Of a DNA stretch of 64,000 nt, positions 8,103 to 16,560 are shown piece after piece (position 1 is the first letter of the stretch; every line of letters starts with the position of its first letter). Origin of the DNA: Candidatus Methanoplasma termitum (lineage in GTDB: Archaea > Thermoplasmatota > Thermoplasmata > Methanomassiliicoccales > Methanomethylophilaceae); the NCBI RefSeq assembly GCF_000800805.1, contig NZ_CP010070.1, forward strand, positions 62,001 through 126,000. The letters are read 5' to 3'. The position numbers and the translations under genes are program-made. The notes beneath the pieces were generated by a model, which saw only the letters and a list, made by a program, of their open reading frames with translations, did not search any database and was not told the DNA's origin.

Positions 8103-9920
8103 ATGAGAAGAACGAACACCTGCGGAGAACTTAGGTCGAGAGACATCGGAAAGAAAGTATGTCTTCAGGGCTGGGTAAGGTTCTCCAGAGACCACGGCGG
8201 AGTAGCATTCGTCGACCTCGCCGACAGATACGGAATAACACAGATCGTCTTCGACCCGGAAGATGTTCCCAAGGGGACCGATGTGAATAATCTGTCTAAT
8301 ATAATGAGGACATTCACACGTGAATCTGTGGTCTCTGTCAACGGTATCGTCAGGAAAAGGGTGGAAGGCACCGACGACGGCAGGAACCCGACGGGAGAGA
8401 TAGAGGTCCTGATAACCGAAGCCGAACTTCTCAACAGGTCGAATTCACCGCCCTTCGAGTTGGGCGACCAGAAGGAAGGGGTCCTTCCCAATGAAGATAC
8501 GAGAATGAGATACAGATATCTCGACCTCAGAAGGACGGAAATGGTACAGGCTATCGAGACCAGGAGCAAATTTGTCCATCTGATCAGACAATATATGGAG
8601 AAGAACGGGTTCTTGGACATCGAGACGCCGATCCTCGCAAGGTCCACGCCGGAAGGCGCAAGGGACTATCTGGTGCCGTCAAGGGTACACCCCGGAACTT
8701 TCTATGCACTTCCGCAGTCCCCGCAGCTTTTCAAACAGATGCTGATGGTCGGGAGCATGGACCGCTATTACCAAATAGCCAGATGTTTTAGGGATGAGGA
8801 TTCCAGGAAGGACCGTCAGCCCGAGTTCACGCAGATCGATATGGAAATGTCGTTCGTGGACGCAAAAGATATACAGAACATGATCGAGGGGCTTGTAGCA
8901 TATATCTGGAAAGGACTCTACGGCAAAAATCTGAAGACCCCCTTCATGCGGATCGGATACAAAGAGGCAATGGAATCATACGGTTCCGATAAACCCGATC
9001 TGAGATACGGCCTCAAGTTCGTCTCTCTCACAGAGACGGTAAAGAACGCACCCTATGATATATTCCAGAGGATAATCAAATCCGGAGGGATAGTCGCAGG
9101 TATCAACCTTAAAGCGAATATCGCCGGCGAGAAGATCGGAAGGAACGAGGTTGACAGATATATCCACCAGGCAAAGAAATTCGGTCTCGGCGGTCTCACA
9201 TGGATGAGATGCAAGGACGGCAAACTGGACAGCAACATTGTGAAATACTTCACGCCCGAGGTATTGGACAAAATAAAACAAAAGATGGGCGCCGAAGAGG
9301 GAGACCTGTTATTCCTTATCGCCGGACCATGGAAATCCACGTATGAAGGCGGAGGCGCCCTCAGAAGGAAAATAGCAGAGGATCTCGACCTTGTACCGAA
9401 GGACGAGATGCAGTTCCTGTGGTTGGTCGATTGTCCGATGTTCGATATCGACCCGGTCTCGGGAAAGCATGATGCGTTCCACCACCCATTCGTTCTCCCG
9501 GAGAACGATCTGGATGCTCCGTATGTCGGGGGAGCGTGTTTCGATCTTTGTCTTAACGGCAATGAATTGGGATCCGGCTCGATAAGGATACACAACCCGG
9601 AACTTCAAAGAGAAGTGTTCAGGAAGATCGGGATGTCAGATGAAAAGATAGAGGCGGACTTCGGTTTCTTCATCGAAGCTCTCGGTTACGGTGCGCCTCC
9701 GCATGGCGGCATGGCTTTGGGAGTAGATAGGTTCGTTACGTTATTGCTGGGGAAAGAAACGATAAGGGATGTCATCGCATTCCCGAAGAACAAGAAGGCC
9801 ATATCGCTGCTTGACAAGTCACCCGCAAAGGTGGACGAGTCTAAGCTGGAAGAGCTGCAGATAATATCAATGGCGATCGGCGATATCGACTTCGACAACT
9901 TGGAGAACACAGAAGAATAA
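8103..9920 (+). CDS. aspS: Aspartyl-tRNA synthetase, bacterial type with GAD domain
   Basis: It charges tRNA-Asp, and probably also tRNA-Asn, with aspartate. At 605 residues it is much longer than the usual archaeal AspRS (about 430-440) and has bacterial-type architecture: N-terminal OB fold (1-110), class II motif 2 FRDEDSRKDRQPEFTQ, an inserted GAD-like domain (about 280-410), and motif 3 with GMALGVDRF near the C-terminus, preceded by GYGAPPHGG. GatCAB, encoded 1.2 kb away, would convert Asp-tRNA-Asn to Asn-tRNA-Asn if this enzyme is non-discriminating (inference). A bacterial origin by transfer is likely. Confidence 0.95.
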   Translation: MRRTNTCGELRSRDIGKKVCLQGWVRFSRDHGGVAFVDLADRYGITQIVFDPEDVPKGTDVNNLSNIMRTFTRESVVSVNGIVRKRVEGTDDGRNPTGEIEVLITEAELLNRSNSPPFELGDQKEGVLPNEDTRMRYRYLDLRRTEMVQAIETRSKFVHLIRQYMEKNGFLDIETPILARSTPEGARDYLVPSRVHPGTFYALPQSPQLFKQMLMVGSMDRYYQIARCFRDEDSRKDRQPEFTQIDMEMSFVDAKDIQNMIEGLVAYIWKGLYGKNLKTPFMRIGYKEAMESYGSDKPDLRYGLKFVSLTETVKNAPYDIFQRIIKSGGIVAGINLKANIAGEKIGRNEVDRYIHQAKKFGLGGLTWMRCKDGKLDSNIVKYFTPEVLDKIKQKMGAEEGDLLFLIAGPWKSTYEGGGALRRKIAEDLDLVPKDEMQFLWLVDCPMFDIDPVSGKHDAFHHPFVLPENDLDAPYVGGACFDLCLNGNELGSGSIRIHNPELQREVFRKIGMSDEKIEADFGFFIEALGYGAPPHGGMALGVDRFVTLLLGKETIRDVIAFPKNKKAISLLDKSPAKVDESKLEELQIISMAIGDIDFDNLENTEE

Positions 9921-9923
9921 ACA

Positions 9924-11060
9924 TTATTTTGGGCGGTCAAGCCGTCCGGCATTTTTCTTCTCATAATCATTATTCAGAGTGTAATTCACGCTGCGCCCGC
10001 CCGCTTCCTCTCTCTTTAAGATGCCTTTTGCTATCAGGTCCTGAATGTCACGCAAGGCTGTGTCGGAAGAGGTCTTGGTGATCTTTGCCCATTTAGATGA
10101 TGTGAGCTTTCCATCAAAACCGTCGAACAACTTATTGATCATCATACGCTGGCGCTCGTTGATCTGAGTGTTTCTGTGTTTCTCCCAAAATTCAGCCTTA
10201 TGCAGAACGCTCTGAATGCTTGCTTCTGTCTCTTGAAGAGCATGCTTCAAGCAATTCAAGAACCAAACGAGCCACTCTGTAATGTCGCTGCCGTATTGAG
10301 ATCTTTTTAGAATTTCGTAATAACCGCTCCGCTCGTGCTGTATCTGTTTCGATAAACTGTAAAACCGTTCCGAATTATTCTCGCTGCGTGCAAGCATCAT
10401 ATCTGAGATCGTTCGTGCGATACGGCCGTTCCCGTCATCGAAGGGGTGGATGATTATGAACCAAAAATGTGCGATCGCTGCCTTTATTATGGCGTCTATC
10501 ACGATGTTATCATCATTCAGCCACAAGAGGAACTTGTCCATTTCCGCATTTACGTCTTTTGCCGGAACGGCTTCGTAATGAACTTTCTCTTTCCCGATCG
10601 CTCCAGAGACCACCTGCACCTCATCTTTGCGGTACTGTGCAACTGTGATGGCATAAAATGTACTGTATCCCGTCGGAAACAGTGCCGCGTGCCATCCGAA
10701 CAAACGTTCTTTTGTAAGGGGTTTTTTGTAATTGTAGGTGGCATCCAGCATCATCTCCACAATGCCATCCACATTCCTGGGCGACGGCACAAGCCCGGCA
10801 GTGTTCATCCCGAGGCGTCTGGCAATGGATGAGCGCACCTGTTGATAATTCAGCATCTCGCCCTCTATCTCCGACGATTTAACAATACTGAACGTCAACA
10901 TCTCAAGGTTCCTTTCGTTCTTTGATTCAAAACCGAGTGAATGGATCTGTCCGAGTATCTTTCCCTGCAGAAGACGGACCTCCCCCAAAGCCGCACTGAC
11001 AACTGCATTTTCCCAACTGAAATCCGTCCAGTTATCATATTGGTAGATGTATTTTGTCAT
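9924..11060 (-). CDS. Fic-family protein (AMPylase type) with C-terminal winged helix
   Basis: Fic proteins transfer AMP or related groups to target proteins. The N-terminus resembles DUF4172 and carries SSEIEGE, matching the (S/T)xxxE(G/N) autoinhibitory motif of class II Fic enzymes. The Fic core has HPFDDGNGRIAR (HPFx(D/E)GNGRxxR, catalytic His intact). The last ~90 residues look like a winged helix (SSKWAKITKTSSDTALRDIQDLIAKGIL). I prefer the ATG at 11060 (378 residues) over 11072, because the TATA box at 11083-11092 places the transcription start about there. It follows gatB after 98 bp containing two palindromes. It is probably of bacterial origin; the target is unknown. Confidence 0.9.
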   Translation of the reverse strand: MTKYIYQYDNWTDFSWENAVVSAALGEVRLLQGKILGQIHSLGFESKNERNLEMLTFSIVKSSEIEGEMLNYQQVRSSIARRLGMNTAGLVPSPRNVDGIVEMMLDATYNYKKPLTKERLFGWHAALFPTGYSTFYAITVAQYRKDEVQVVSGAIGKEKVHYEAVPAKDVNAEMDKFLLWLNDDNIVIDAIIKAAIAHFWFIIIHPFDDGNGRIARTISDMMLARSENNSERFYSLSKQIQHERSGYYEILKRSQYGSDITEWLVWFLNCLKHALQETEASIQSVLHKAEFWEKHRNTQINERQRMMINKLFDGFDGKLTSSKWAKITKTSSDTALRDIQDLIAKGILKREEAGGRSVNYTLNNDYEKKNAGRLDRPK

Positions 11061-11073
11061 GATGAATGCCAAT

Positions 11074-11133
11074 GCGGTGAAAGTATAAAATATTCACCGC
11101 AAAAATGCGGCGAATAAAGTCGCTATTCACCGC
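11074..11133. promoter_or_regulatory. Two tandem 27-bp palindromes covering the fic promoter
   Basis: GCGGTGAA (11074-11081) and TTCACCGC (11093-11100) flank 11 bp; GCGGCGAA (11107-11114) and TTCACCGC (11126-11133) flank another 11 bp. The two palindromes repeat at exactly 33 bp. The first encloses the minus-strand TATA box TATTTTATAC (11083-11092), 23-32 bp before the preferred fic start at 11060. This is the arrangement of a repressor operator; autoregulation by the winged helix of the Fic protein is an attractive inference. Confidence 0.7.
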
Positions 11134-11158
11134 ACGCGTACAGCGGAGGAGCGGGTCA

Positions 11159-12496
11159 TCACAGCCGGTGGCACAACGCATTCTTGGTCTCTGACACTAT
11201 GTCCGCCGAGGAGTATTTGCCGCCCGTTTCTTTCATAACGTGGCCGATGACGCGGTTGATGGCTTTCTCGTTCCTCTTGATCTCGTTCACGATCTCGGGG
11301 TTGGCATCAAGATACTTCTCGATGATCTTACAGAGATCGCCGCACTGCTCTCTGATCGCGCATGCGTCCCTGCCTGCCATATAAGCCTTAAGCTCGATAT
11401 CCGCTTCGACATCGGTGATCCTTCCTTCTGAGAGTTTCTTTATGATCTTTGTAATGCCCTCGGGATCCTTCCCGCAGGCTTCGAAGGTCTTCCAATTTGC
11501 GCTTATGGTACCCTTGGTCCACGACAATGCGGTCTGAATATCGGTCGCCTTTACAAGGACCTCGAACATCTTTGCGAGACCTACGGATGTGGAAACGAAC
11601 TGGTCGGCCGTTTTCTGATCTATTTTGTATTCTTGGCTCAGTCTTACGGCCATTTTCGTCGGACTTTCTTTTATCGTTATGGATCTCGCAAGGTCCCCGA
11701 TGTGGAATATTCCGAGATCCGGTTCGTTGATGTATCCGTAGTCGGCTTCCCATTCTTTCTTCCTTACCGAAAATGTCACACCTCTTTCCTCATCGAAACC
11801 TCTGGTCTCCCTCTCTATCTTACCGCCGGCCTTTAGGATCTTTGTCTGTCTTACGAACTCGAAGGTCAGGGCCCTCTCCACATTCTTCAGGCCGCTTACG
11901 TTCTTAACTTCGACCCTCTCCACGCCGACGGAGATGTTGCAGTCGGCCCTGATGCTTCTCTCCCCGTCGTCGGGAAGGTCTATGGTGTGGCGGATATCGG
12001 CTATCAGCTGTCTGAGGAATTCTCTGGCCTCGGCGGGGGTCTTGAAGTCGGGGTCGGTGACTATCTCGGTAAGAGGTGTTCCCGCTCTGTTGTAATCGAC
12101 GAGCGAGGACTGGTCGCCGAACCTTTTTGTCTTTCCGGGATCCTCCTCAAGCTGTATCTTTGTTATATGGATGGGTCTGCCGCCGTTTACGTAATAGATG
12201 CCCTTCTTTCCTACGGTGTTCTCATACTGGGTGATCTGGACCCCTTTGCTCATATCGGGGTAGAAGTATGTCTTTCTGGAGAACCACATTACTTCGGGTA
12301 TCTCACAGTTGAGCATCTTTGCCAATTTGATGCCGTATTCAACGGCCTTCTTGTTCATCACCGGCTTTACGCCCGGCATACCCAGACATGTAGGGCATAC
12401 GTGTGTGTTGGGTGCTTCCGCATCCGTCGTCGGGCAAGAGCAGAACATCTTCGATCTTGTGGGAAGCTGCACATGCACTTCCAATCCGATCTTCAT
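11159..12496 (-). CDS. gatB: Asp/Glu-tRNA amidotransferase subunit B
   Basis: GatB binds the mischarged Asp-tRNA-Asn or Glu-tRNA-Gln and carries out the kinase and amidation step. The 445-residue protein opens MKIGLEVHVQLPTRSKMFCSC, continues with CPTCLGMPG, the cradle segments EEDPGKTKRF and DYNRAGTPLTEIVTDPD, and ends with a helical/YqeY-like tail (VNEIKRNEKAINRVIGHVMKETGGKYSS). It overlaps the gatA stop by 4 bp. The order is gatC-gatA-gatB. Archaea typically use GatDE for Gln and GatCAB for Asn, so Asn formation is the likely role. Confidence 0.97.
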   Translation of the reverse strand: MKIGLEVHVQLPTRSKMFCSCPTTDAEAPNTHVCPTCLGMPGVKPVMNKKAVEYGIKLAKMLNCEIPEVMWFSRKTYFYPDMSKGVQITQYENTVGKKGIYYVNGGRPIHITKIQLEEDPGKTKRFGDQSSLVDYNRAGTPLTEIVTDPDFKTPAEAREFLRQLIADIRHTIDLPDDGERSIRADCNISVGVERVEVKNVSGLKNVERALTFEFVRQTKILKAGGKIERETRGFDEERGVTFSVRKKEWEADYGYINEPDLGIFHIGDLARSITIKESPTKMAVRLSQEYKIDQKTADQFVSTSVGLAKMFEVLVKATDIQTALSWTKGTISANWKTFEACGKDPEGITKIIKKLSEGRITDVEADIELKAYMAGRDACAIREQCGDLCKIIEKYLDANPEIVNEIKRNEKAINRVIGHVMKETGGKYSSADIVSETKNALCHRL

Positions 12497-13815
12497 AGCG
12501 GCACCTCCGGGCGTCTCACGTCAAATACGGCACCCCATTCCTTCGCGAACGTCAGGAGCCGATCTTCCTGCCAGTGGTCGGTCACGATCTGCATTCCCAT
12601 CGGCATTCCGTTCCCGTCGTATCCGCACGGAACGGACATGTGCGGCATGCCTGTCAAATTGGGGGGCACGGTCAAGCGATCCGCGCTGTACGATTCTACG
12701 GGTGACATGTTCGATATCTCGTCGAATCTGGGAGAAACGAACGGCATCGTGGGGGTAAGCACGGCGTCGTGCTCCTTCAGGATCTCTTTGTAGGATGAAA
12801 TGATATGGAGTCTGACCCTGAGCGATTTGGAATAATATCTGTCTCTGAGGCCTGCCATCCTGGCGTATGTTCCCAGGATTATACGCCTCTTGGTCTCGTC
12901 CCCGAAGTATTCTGTTCTGAAGTAATTGAAATAATCGTCGAACTTGAGTGAAAGGTCGCCGTCCTGCCGGCCGTACCTCATACCGACGTAACTGGCAAGG
13001 TTTGTGGATGCTTCCGAGGTCTCGATGATATAGTAAGCCGGGATGGCATATTTCAGGGAAGGCATGGTGATCATTTCCACATCGATGCCCATTCCCCTTA
13101 GGGTATCCAGCGATGCATTGAAGCCTGAACGGACGTCTTTGCTTAATCCGTCCAGAGCATTTTCCGGGACCGCCACCGACTTGATCTTCTTTCCTTTGAT
13201 CTCAAGCTCGGGCTGGCAGCACGATGTCGGATCCTTTGGATCCTTTCCCGAAATAATGGGTAGGAACTTTGCTATCTGGAACGGACATGAGGAAAGAAGT
13301 CCGACCTTATCCAGTGAGTTGCCGTTGTCGATGACCCCGTATCTGGAGACCCTGCCGTACGTCGGCACAAGGCCGTACACCCCGCAGAAACTGGCCGGGC
13401 AGCATACCGAGCCCCCCGTCGATACTCCGAGGGCAACATGGTATTCGATGACGGATGCCGCGCACGCGGCACCTCCCGAGGAACCTCCGCAGGATCTCTC
13501 GAGGTCGTAAGGATTCTTAGGTACACCGAAGGGGGAGTTGGTGCTGAACGAACCGAACCCGAACTCATCCATGTTGGTCTTTCCGATGAGCTTTCCTCCC
13601 GCCTCTCTCATCTTAGCAATGGCGGTGGCGTCGAATACGGGACGATATCCCTCAAGGATCCTGGAACCGCATTTCGTCTCCATATCTTTGGACGTAAGGC
13701 CGTCCTTTGCCGAGAACAGGAATTTCGAATCACCGGCATCTTTGTCGGCGGTGATCGTGGTGAACATAGAGTACTTATCGTTGAGTTTCGAAAGCTTGGC
13801 CAAGAGGTCCTTCAT
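12493..13815 (-). CDS. gatA: Asp/Glu-tRNA amidotransferase subunit A (amidase)
   Basis: GatA releases ammonia from glutamine and channels it to GatB. The Ser-cisSer-Lys triad of the amidase-signature family is present: Lys37 in SAKDG, Ser112 in CGGSSGG and the nucleophile Ser136 in STGGSVC. At 440 residues it is a little shorter than bacterial GatA (about 480). It overlaps gatB by 4 bp (ATGA) and gatC by 4 bp, so the three subunits are translationally coupled. Confidence 0.96.
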   Translation of the reverse strand: MKDLLAKLSKLNDKYSMFTTITADKDAGDSKFLFSAKDGLTSKDMETKCGSRILEGYRPVFDATAIAKMREAGGKLIGKTNMDEFGFGSFSTNSPFGVPKNPYDLERSCGGSSGGAACAASVIEYHVALGVSTGGSVCCPASFCGVYGLVPTYGRVSRYGVIDNGNSLDKVGLLSSCPFQIAKFLPIISGKDPKDPTSCCQPELEIKGKKIKSVAVPENALDGLSKDVRSGFNASLDTLRGMGIDVEMITMPSLKYAIPAYYIIETSEASTNLASYVGMRYGRQDGDLSLKFDDYFNYFRTEYFGDETKRRIILGTYARMAGLRDRYYSKSLRVRLHIISSYKEILKEHDAVLTPTMPFVSPRFDEISNMSPVESYSADRLTVPPNLTGMPHMSVPCGYDGNGMPMGMQIVTDHWQEDRLLTFAKEWGAVFDVRRPEVPL

Positions 13816-14084
13816 AGCAACCTGGGCCCCCTGACGTAGTTCTCATATGTTTTCATGTCTTTCAAAAGTTCGTATGGATCGTAGAAGATGCCCGGCTCGT
13901 CCTCTCTGAGGACATCTGCGATCTCTACCGGATTGACACCGAACCCTTCTCCTTCGGGAGCCTCGTCGAGTATCTTGAAATAGTCAAGTATCTCGCTCAG
14001 GTCTTTGCCGTATCTCTCGAGTTCTTCATCACTCAGTGCAATGTGTGCGGTTTTCGCAACTTTCTTCACTGTCTCTTTATCCAT
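13812..14084 (-). CDS. gatC: Asp/Glu-tRNA amidotransferase subunit C
   Basis: GatC is the small scaffold that wraps around GatA and GatB. I start at the ATG at 14084, giving 90 residues beginning MDKETVKKVAKTAHIALSDEE, which matches the family's usual start; an upstream in-frame start at 14141 would add 19 residues with no family resemblance. The segment EGEGFGVNP and the C-terminal YENYVRGPRLL correspond to the linker and GatA-binding tail. An AT-rich stretch around 14115-14127 (AATAATTTAAC on the minus strand) could be its TATA box. It heads the gatCAB operon. Confidence 0.9.
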   Translation of the reverse strand: MDKETVKKVAKTAHIALSDEELERYGKDLSEILDYFKILDEAPEGEGFGVNPVEIADVLREDEPGIFYDPYELLKDMKTYENYVRGPRLL

Positions 14085-14137
14085 ACAGTTCACGCCTTGA
14101 TTGTATGCTTCAGTTAAATTATTTCCTAATAGAGGAT

Positions 14138-14701
14138 TCAATCGGGCTCGTTGTAAAGTATCAGCCCGTAGAGGGTCATGCTGTCCTTCTCGAATTTAAA
14201 ATCGATGTTCTGGGACTTCATGTAATCCTCCATCATTATTCCGTAACAGGATATCGACGTCACGATCTGGTCCGGGAACCTGCACGGTTCATCAGGATAT
14301 GAGCATTTTTTGCAATATCTGCACCCCCCGTCGGAAAGCGGGAGGGCATCATACCCTTCTTTTCTGAGAGCGTTCCAGAATCTCCTGCAAAGTTCCTGAT
14401 GCCCGCTGCCCAGAGTCTCGAGGCTTTTAAGGTCGCTTATATCGATATTATCGAACTTCTTGATCAACACGACCGCATTCGAGAATTTTCTGACCGTGTT
14501 CAGACATTCCTTCTCTGTCCCCACTCCCGGGGGGCATCCCCAAGAGGTGCCGTACGCTCCGCATAAATTCTGGGAGCATAACTCCCTGCATTTGCTCATT
14601 GTTCTTCTGTCGGGTGATGGAGGATCGATCTTCTTAAAAGAATAGCCGATCGTTAACGGGTCAGCCGATATCTTCTTCCAAACGTCTTCTATCATATTCA
14701 T
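14138..14701 (-). CDS. DUF2284 cysteine-rich metal-binding protein
   Basis: The 187-residue protein has the DUF2284 pattern: CRELCSQNLCGAYGTSWGCPPGVG near residues 38-62 and a ferredoxin-like cluster GCRYCKKCSYPDEPCRFP near residues 126-143, which suggests iron-sulfur or other metal binding. The role is unknown; the family is common in methanogens and anaerobes. I start at the ATG at 14701 rather than the TTG at 14719, because a TATA-like ACATATTT sits about 23 bp upstream and no ribosome-binding site is visible. Its promoter overlaps a GTAAC-N5-GTTAC palindrome. Confidence 0.85.
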   Translation of the reverse strand: MNMIEDVWKKISADPLTIGYSFKKIDPPSPDRRTMSKCRELCSQNLCGAYGTSWGCPPGVGTEKECLNTVRKFSNAVVLIKKFDNIDISDLKSLETLGSGHQELCRRFWNALRKEGYDALPLSDGGCRYCKKCSYPDEPCRFPDQIVTSISCYGIMMEDYMKSQNIDFKFEKDSMTLYGLILYNEPD

Positions 14702-14723
14702 GCATGATTCTTTGAACAAATAT

Positions 14724-14738
14724 GTAACTTTTTGTTAC
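14724..14738. promoter_or_regulatory. GTAAC-N5-GTTAC palindrome at the DUF2284 promoter
   Basis: A perfect inverted repeat (GTAAC 14724-14728, GTTAC 14734-14738, spacer TTTTT) overlaps the upstream half of the minus-strand TATA-like element TTACATATTT. The position suits a repressor site, or it may be an accidental short palindrome. Confidence 0.35.
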
Positions 14739-14740
14739 AG

Positions 14741-14771
14741 GGCGTTGAACAAGGATGCTCATCCGAACGCC
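14741..14771. terminator. Two-part hairpin between ilvD and the DUF2284 gene
   Basis: GGCGTT (14741-14746) pairs with AACGCC (14766-14771), enclosing an inner stem GGAT-GCTC-ATCC (14753-14764) and a six-base bulge. It lies 70 bp after the ilvD stop and just upstream of the DUF2284 promoter. It might end or process the ilvD transcript. Archaeal terminators are normally T-tracts, and the T5 next to it on the plus strand would be A5 in this transcript, so the assignment is weak. Confidence 0.3.
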
Positions 14772-14843
14772 TAGAGACGCAACATTTCTGCTGCTGGCTA
14801 TATCACTTTTCCAGTATATCGGGGTGAGATAAACGGAAAAAGG

Positions 14844-16490
14844 TCACTCCAGATAAGCGCCGTTCGCACCGTTCGTGACCAGTTTTCTGTATTTCTTTTG
14901 CACGCCCGTAACAGGGCGCTCGACGATCTTGACCTTTGAAAGACGCTCCTTCATCTCCGCATCGGATATCTTCACATTGAGTTTCCTTTCTTTTATGTCG
15001 ATCTCGATGATATCTCCGTCCTTAACAGCGGAGATCGGACCCTTTTCGTATGCCTCGGGGGAAACATGACCTATCGCCCCTCCTCTTGTGGCACCCGAGA
15101 ACCTTCCGTCAGTTATCAATGCGACCGAATCACCCAACCCTCTGCCCATGATCAGGCTCGTGGGTGAAAGCATCTCGGGCATTCCAGGAGCACCCTTCGG
15201 CCCCTCATACCTTATGACAATGACATCCCCGGAAACTATCTTGCCTGATTTTATTGCCGCGGTCGCATCGCTCTCGGAGTCGAACACTCTCGCTTTCCCG
15301 GTGAACTTCATCATTTTTTCGCTTACGGCGACCTGTTTAACGACCGATCCCTGCGGTGCTAGGTTCCCCTTCAATATTGCGATGCCGCCCTGTTTGTGGA
15401 ACGGGTTGTTCAACGGCCTCAGAACCTCATCGTTCAGGACCTTTGCTTCTTTTGCGATCTGCATTATACTCTTCCCGCCTGCGGTGGGAGCATCCTCCAT
15501 GAAATCCTTCAGTCTGTTCAATACAGCCGGCATTCCTCCTGCGCTGTCCAGATCTTTCATCGAATAGATACCCGACGGTCTTATGCTTGTGATATGAGGG
15601 ATCTCTCTGGATATCTTATCAAAATCGTCCAATGTGATATTCTGCCCGAATTCTTTCGATATTGCCGGAATGTGTAATGCGGTGTTGGTCGATCCGCCTA
15701 TTGCCATGTCGATGCGCACAGCGTTCCTCAGAGACTTCATAGACACTATGTCCCTTGGCTTGATATCCTTCTTGACAAGCTCTACTATTCTTTTCCCCGT
15801 CTCTCTTGCGATCGCCAACTTCTTTCCGTCGACCGCAAGGGATGTTCCGCATCCCGTTAAGCTCATTCCCATTACCTCGGTCAGACACGCCATCGAGTTT
15901 GCTGTGAAAAGTCCCGAACAGCTCCCCTTTCCGGGACAAGCTGCGCACTCTATCGTTCTGACGAAGTTCTCATCCACCGTACCGGCGGAGTAAGATCCCA
16001 GGGCTTCGAACACCGACTGCAGGTCAAGATCCTTTCCGTCAAGGCGTCCGGGCTCCATTGCTCCGCCCGTTACCATTATCGCGGGGAGGTTCATCCTGCC
16101 TGCCGCCATCAGCATTCCCGGGGTTATCTTGTCGCAATTTGTGATGCCGACCCAGCCATCGAAAGCGTGGCCTTCGACCACCACTTCGCAGCAGTCGGAG
16201 ATAACATCTCTTGAGATCAGAGAATATCTCATGCCGTTGTGGCCCATGGCGATGCCGTCACAAATGCCAGGAACGCCGAACATGAACGGCTTTCCTCCCG
16301 CCTCGATTATGCCTTCTTTGACAGCCTCACTCAACTCATTCAAATGAAGATGTCCCGGAATGATATCATTCCACGAATTGGCTATGCCGATGAACGGCTT
16401 CTCGAAATCCTCGTCTGTCAGGCCGTCTGCTCTCAGCAGGCTTCTGGCAGGTGCACTTTCTATCCCCTTTCTGACGACCTCGCTTCTCAT
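14844..16490 (-). CDS. ilvD: Dihydroxy-acid dehydratase
   Basis: IlvD dehydrates 2,3-dihydroxy acids to the 2-keto acids of valine/isoleucine synthesis and needs an Fe-S cluster. The 548-residue protein (normal length 550-560) has the cluster-binding cysteines in GITNCDKITPGML and ACPGKGSCSGLFTANSM, GGSTNTALH, and the C-terminal GRFSGATRGGAIGHVSPEA. It is monocistronic by position: 70 bp of intergenic DNA separates it from thiE, and it is far from ilvB and ilvC in this window. Confidence 0.97.
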   Translation of the reverse strand: MRSEVVRKGIESAPARSLLRADGLTDEDFEKPFIGIANSWNDIIPGHLHLNELSEAVKEGIIEAGGKPFMFGVPGICDGIAMGHNGMRYSLISRDVISDCCEVVVEGHAFDGWVGITNCDKITPGMLMAAGRMNLPAIMVTGGAMEPGRLDGKDLDLQSVFEALGSYSAGTVDENFVRTIECAACPGKGSCSGLFTANSMACLTEVMGMSLTGCGTSLAVDGKKLAIARETGKRIVELVKKDIKPRDIVSMKSLRNAVRIDMAIGGSTNTALHIPAISKEFGQNITLDDFDKISREIPHITSIRPSGIYSMKDLDSAGGMPAVLNRLKDFMEDAPTAGGKSIMQIAKEAKVLNDEVLRPLNNPFHKQGGIAILKGNLAPQGSVVKQVAVSEKMMKFTGKARVFDSESDATAAIKSGKIVSGDVIVIRYEGPKGAPGMPEMLSPTSLIMGRGLGDSVALITDGRFSGATRGGAIGHVSPEAYEKGPISAVKDGDIIEIDIKERKLNVKISDAEMKERLSKVKIVERPVTGVQKKYRKLVTNGANGAYLE

Positions 16491-16560
16491 ATTGGTCTAC
16501 CTTTGACCTACTGAGTGGAACCGAATGTAAATATTTATCTGAGACCCTAAAATGGGAGAT

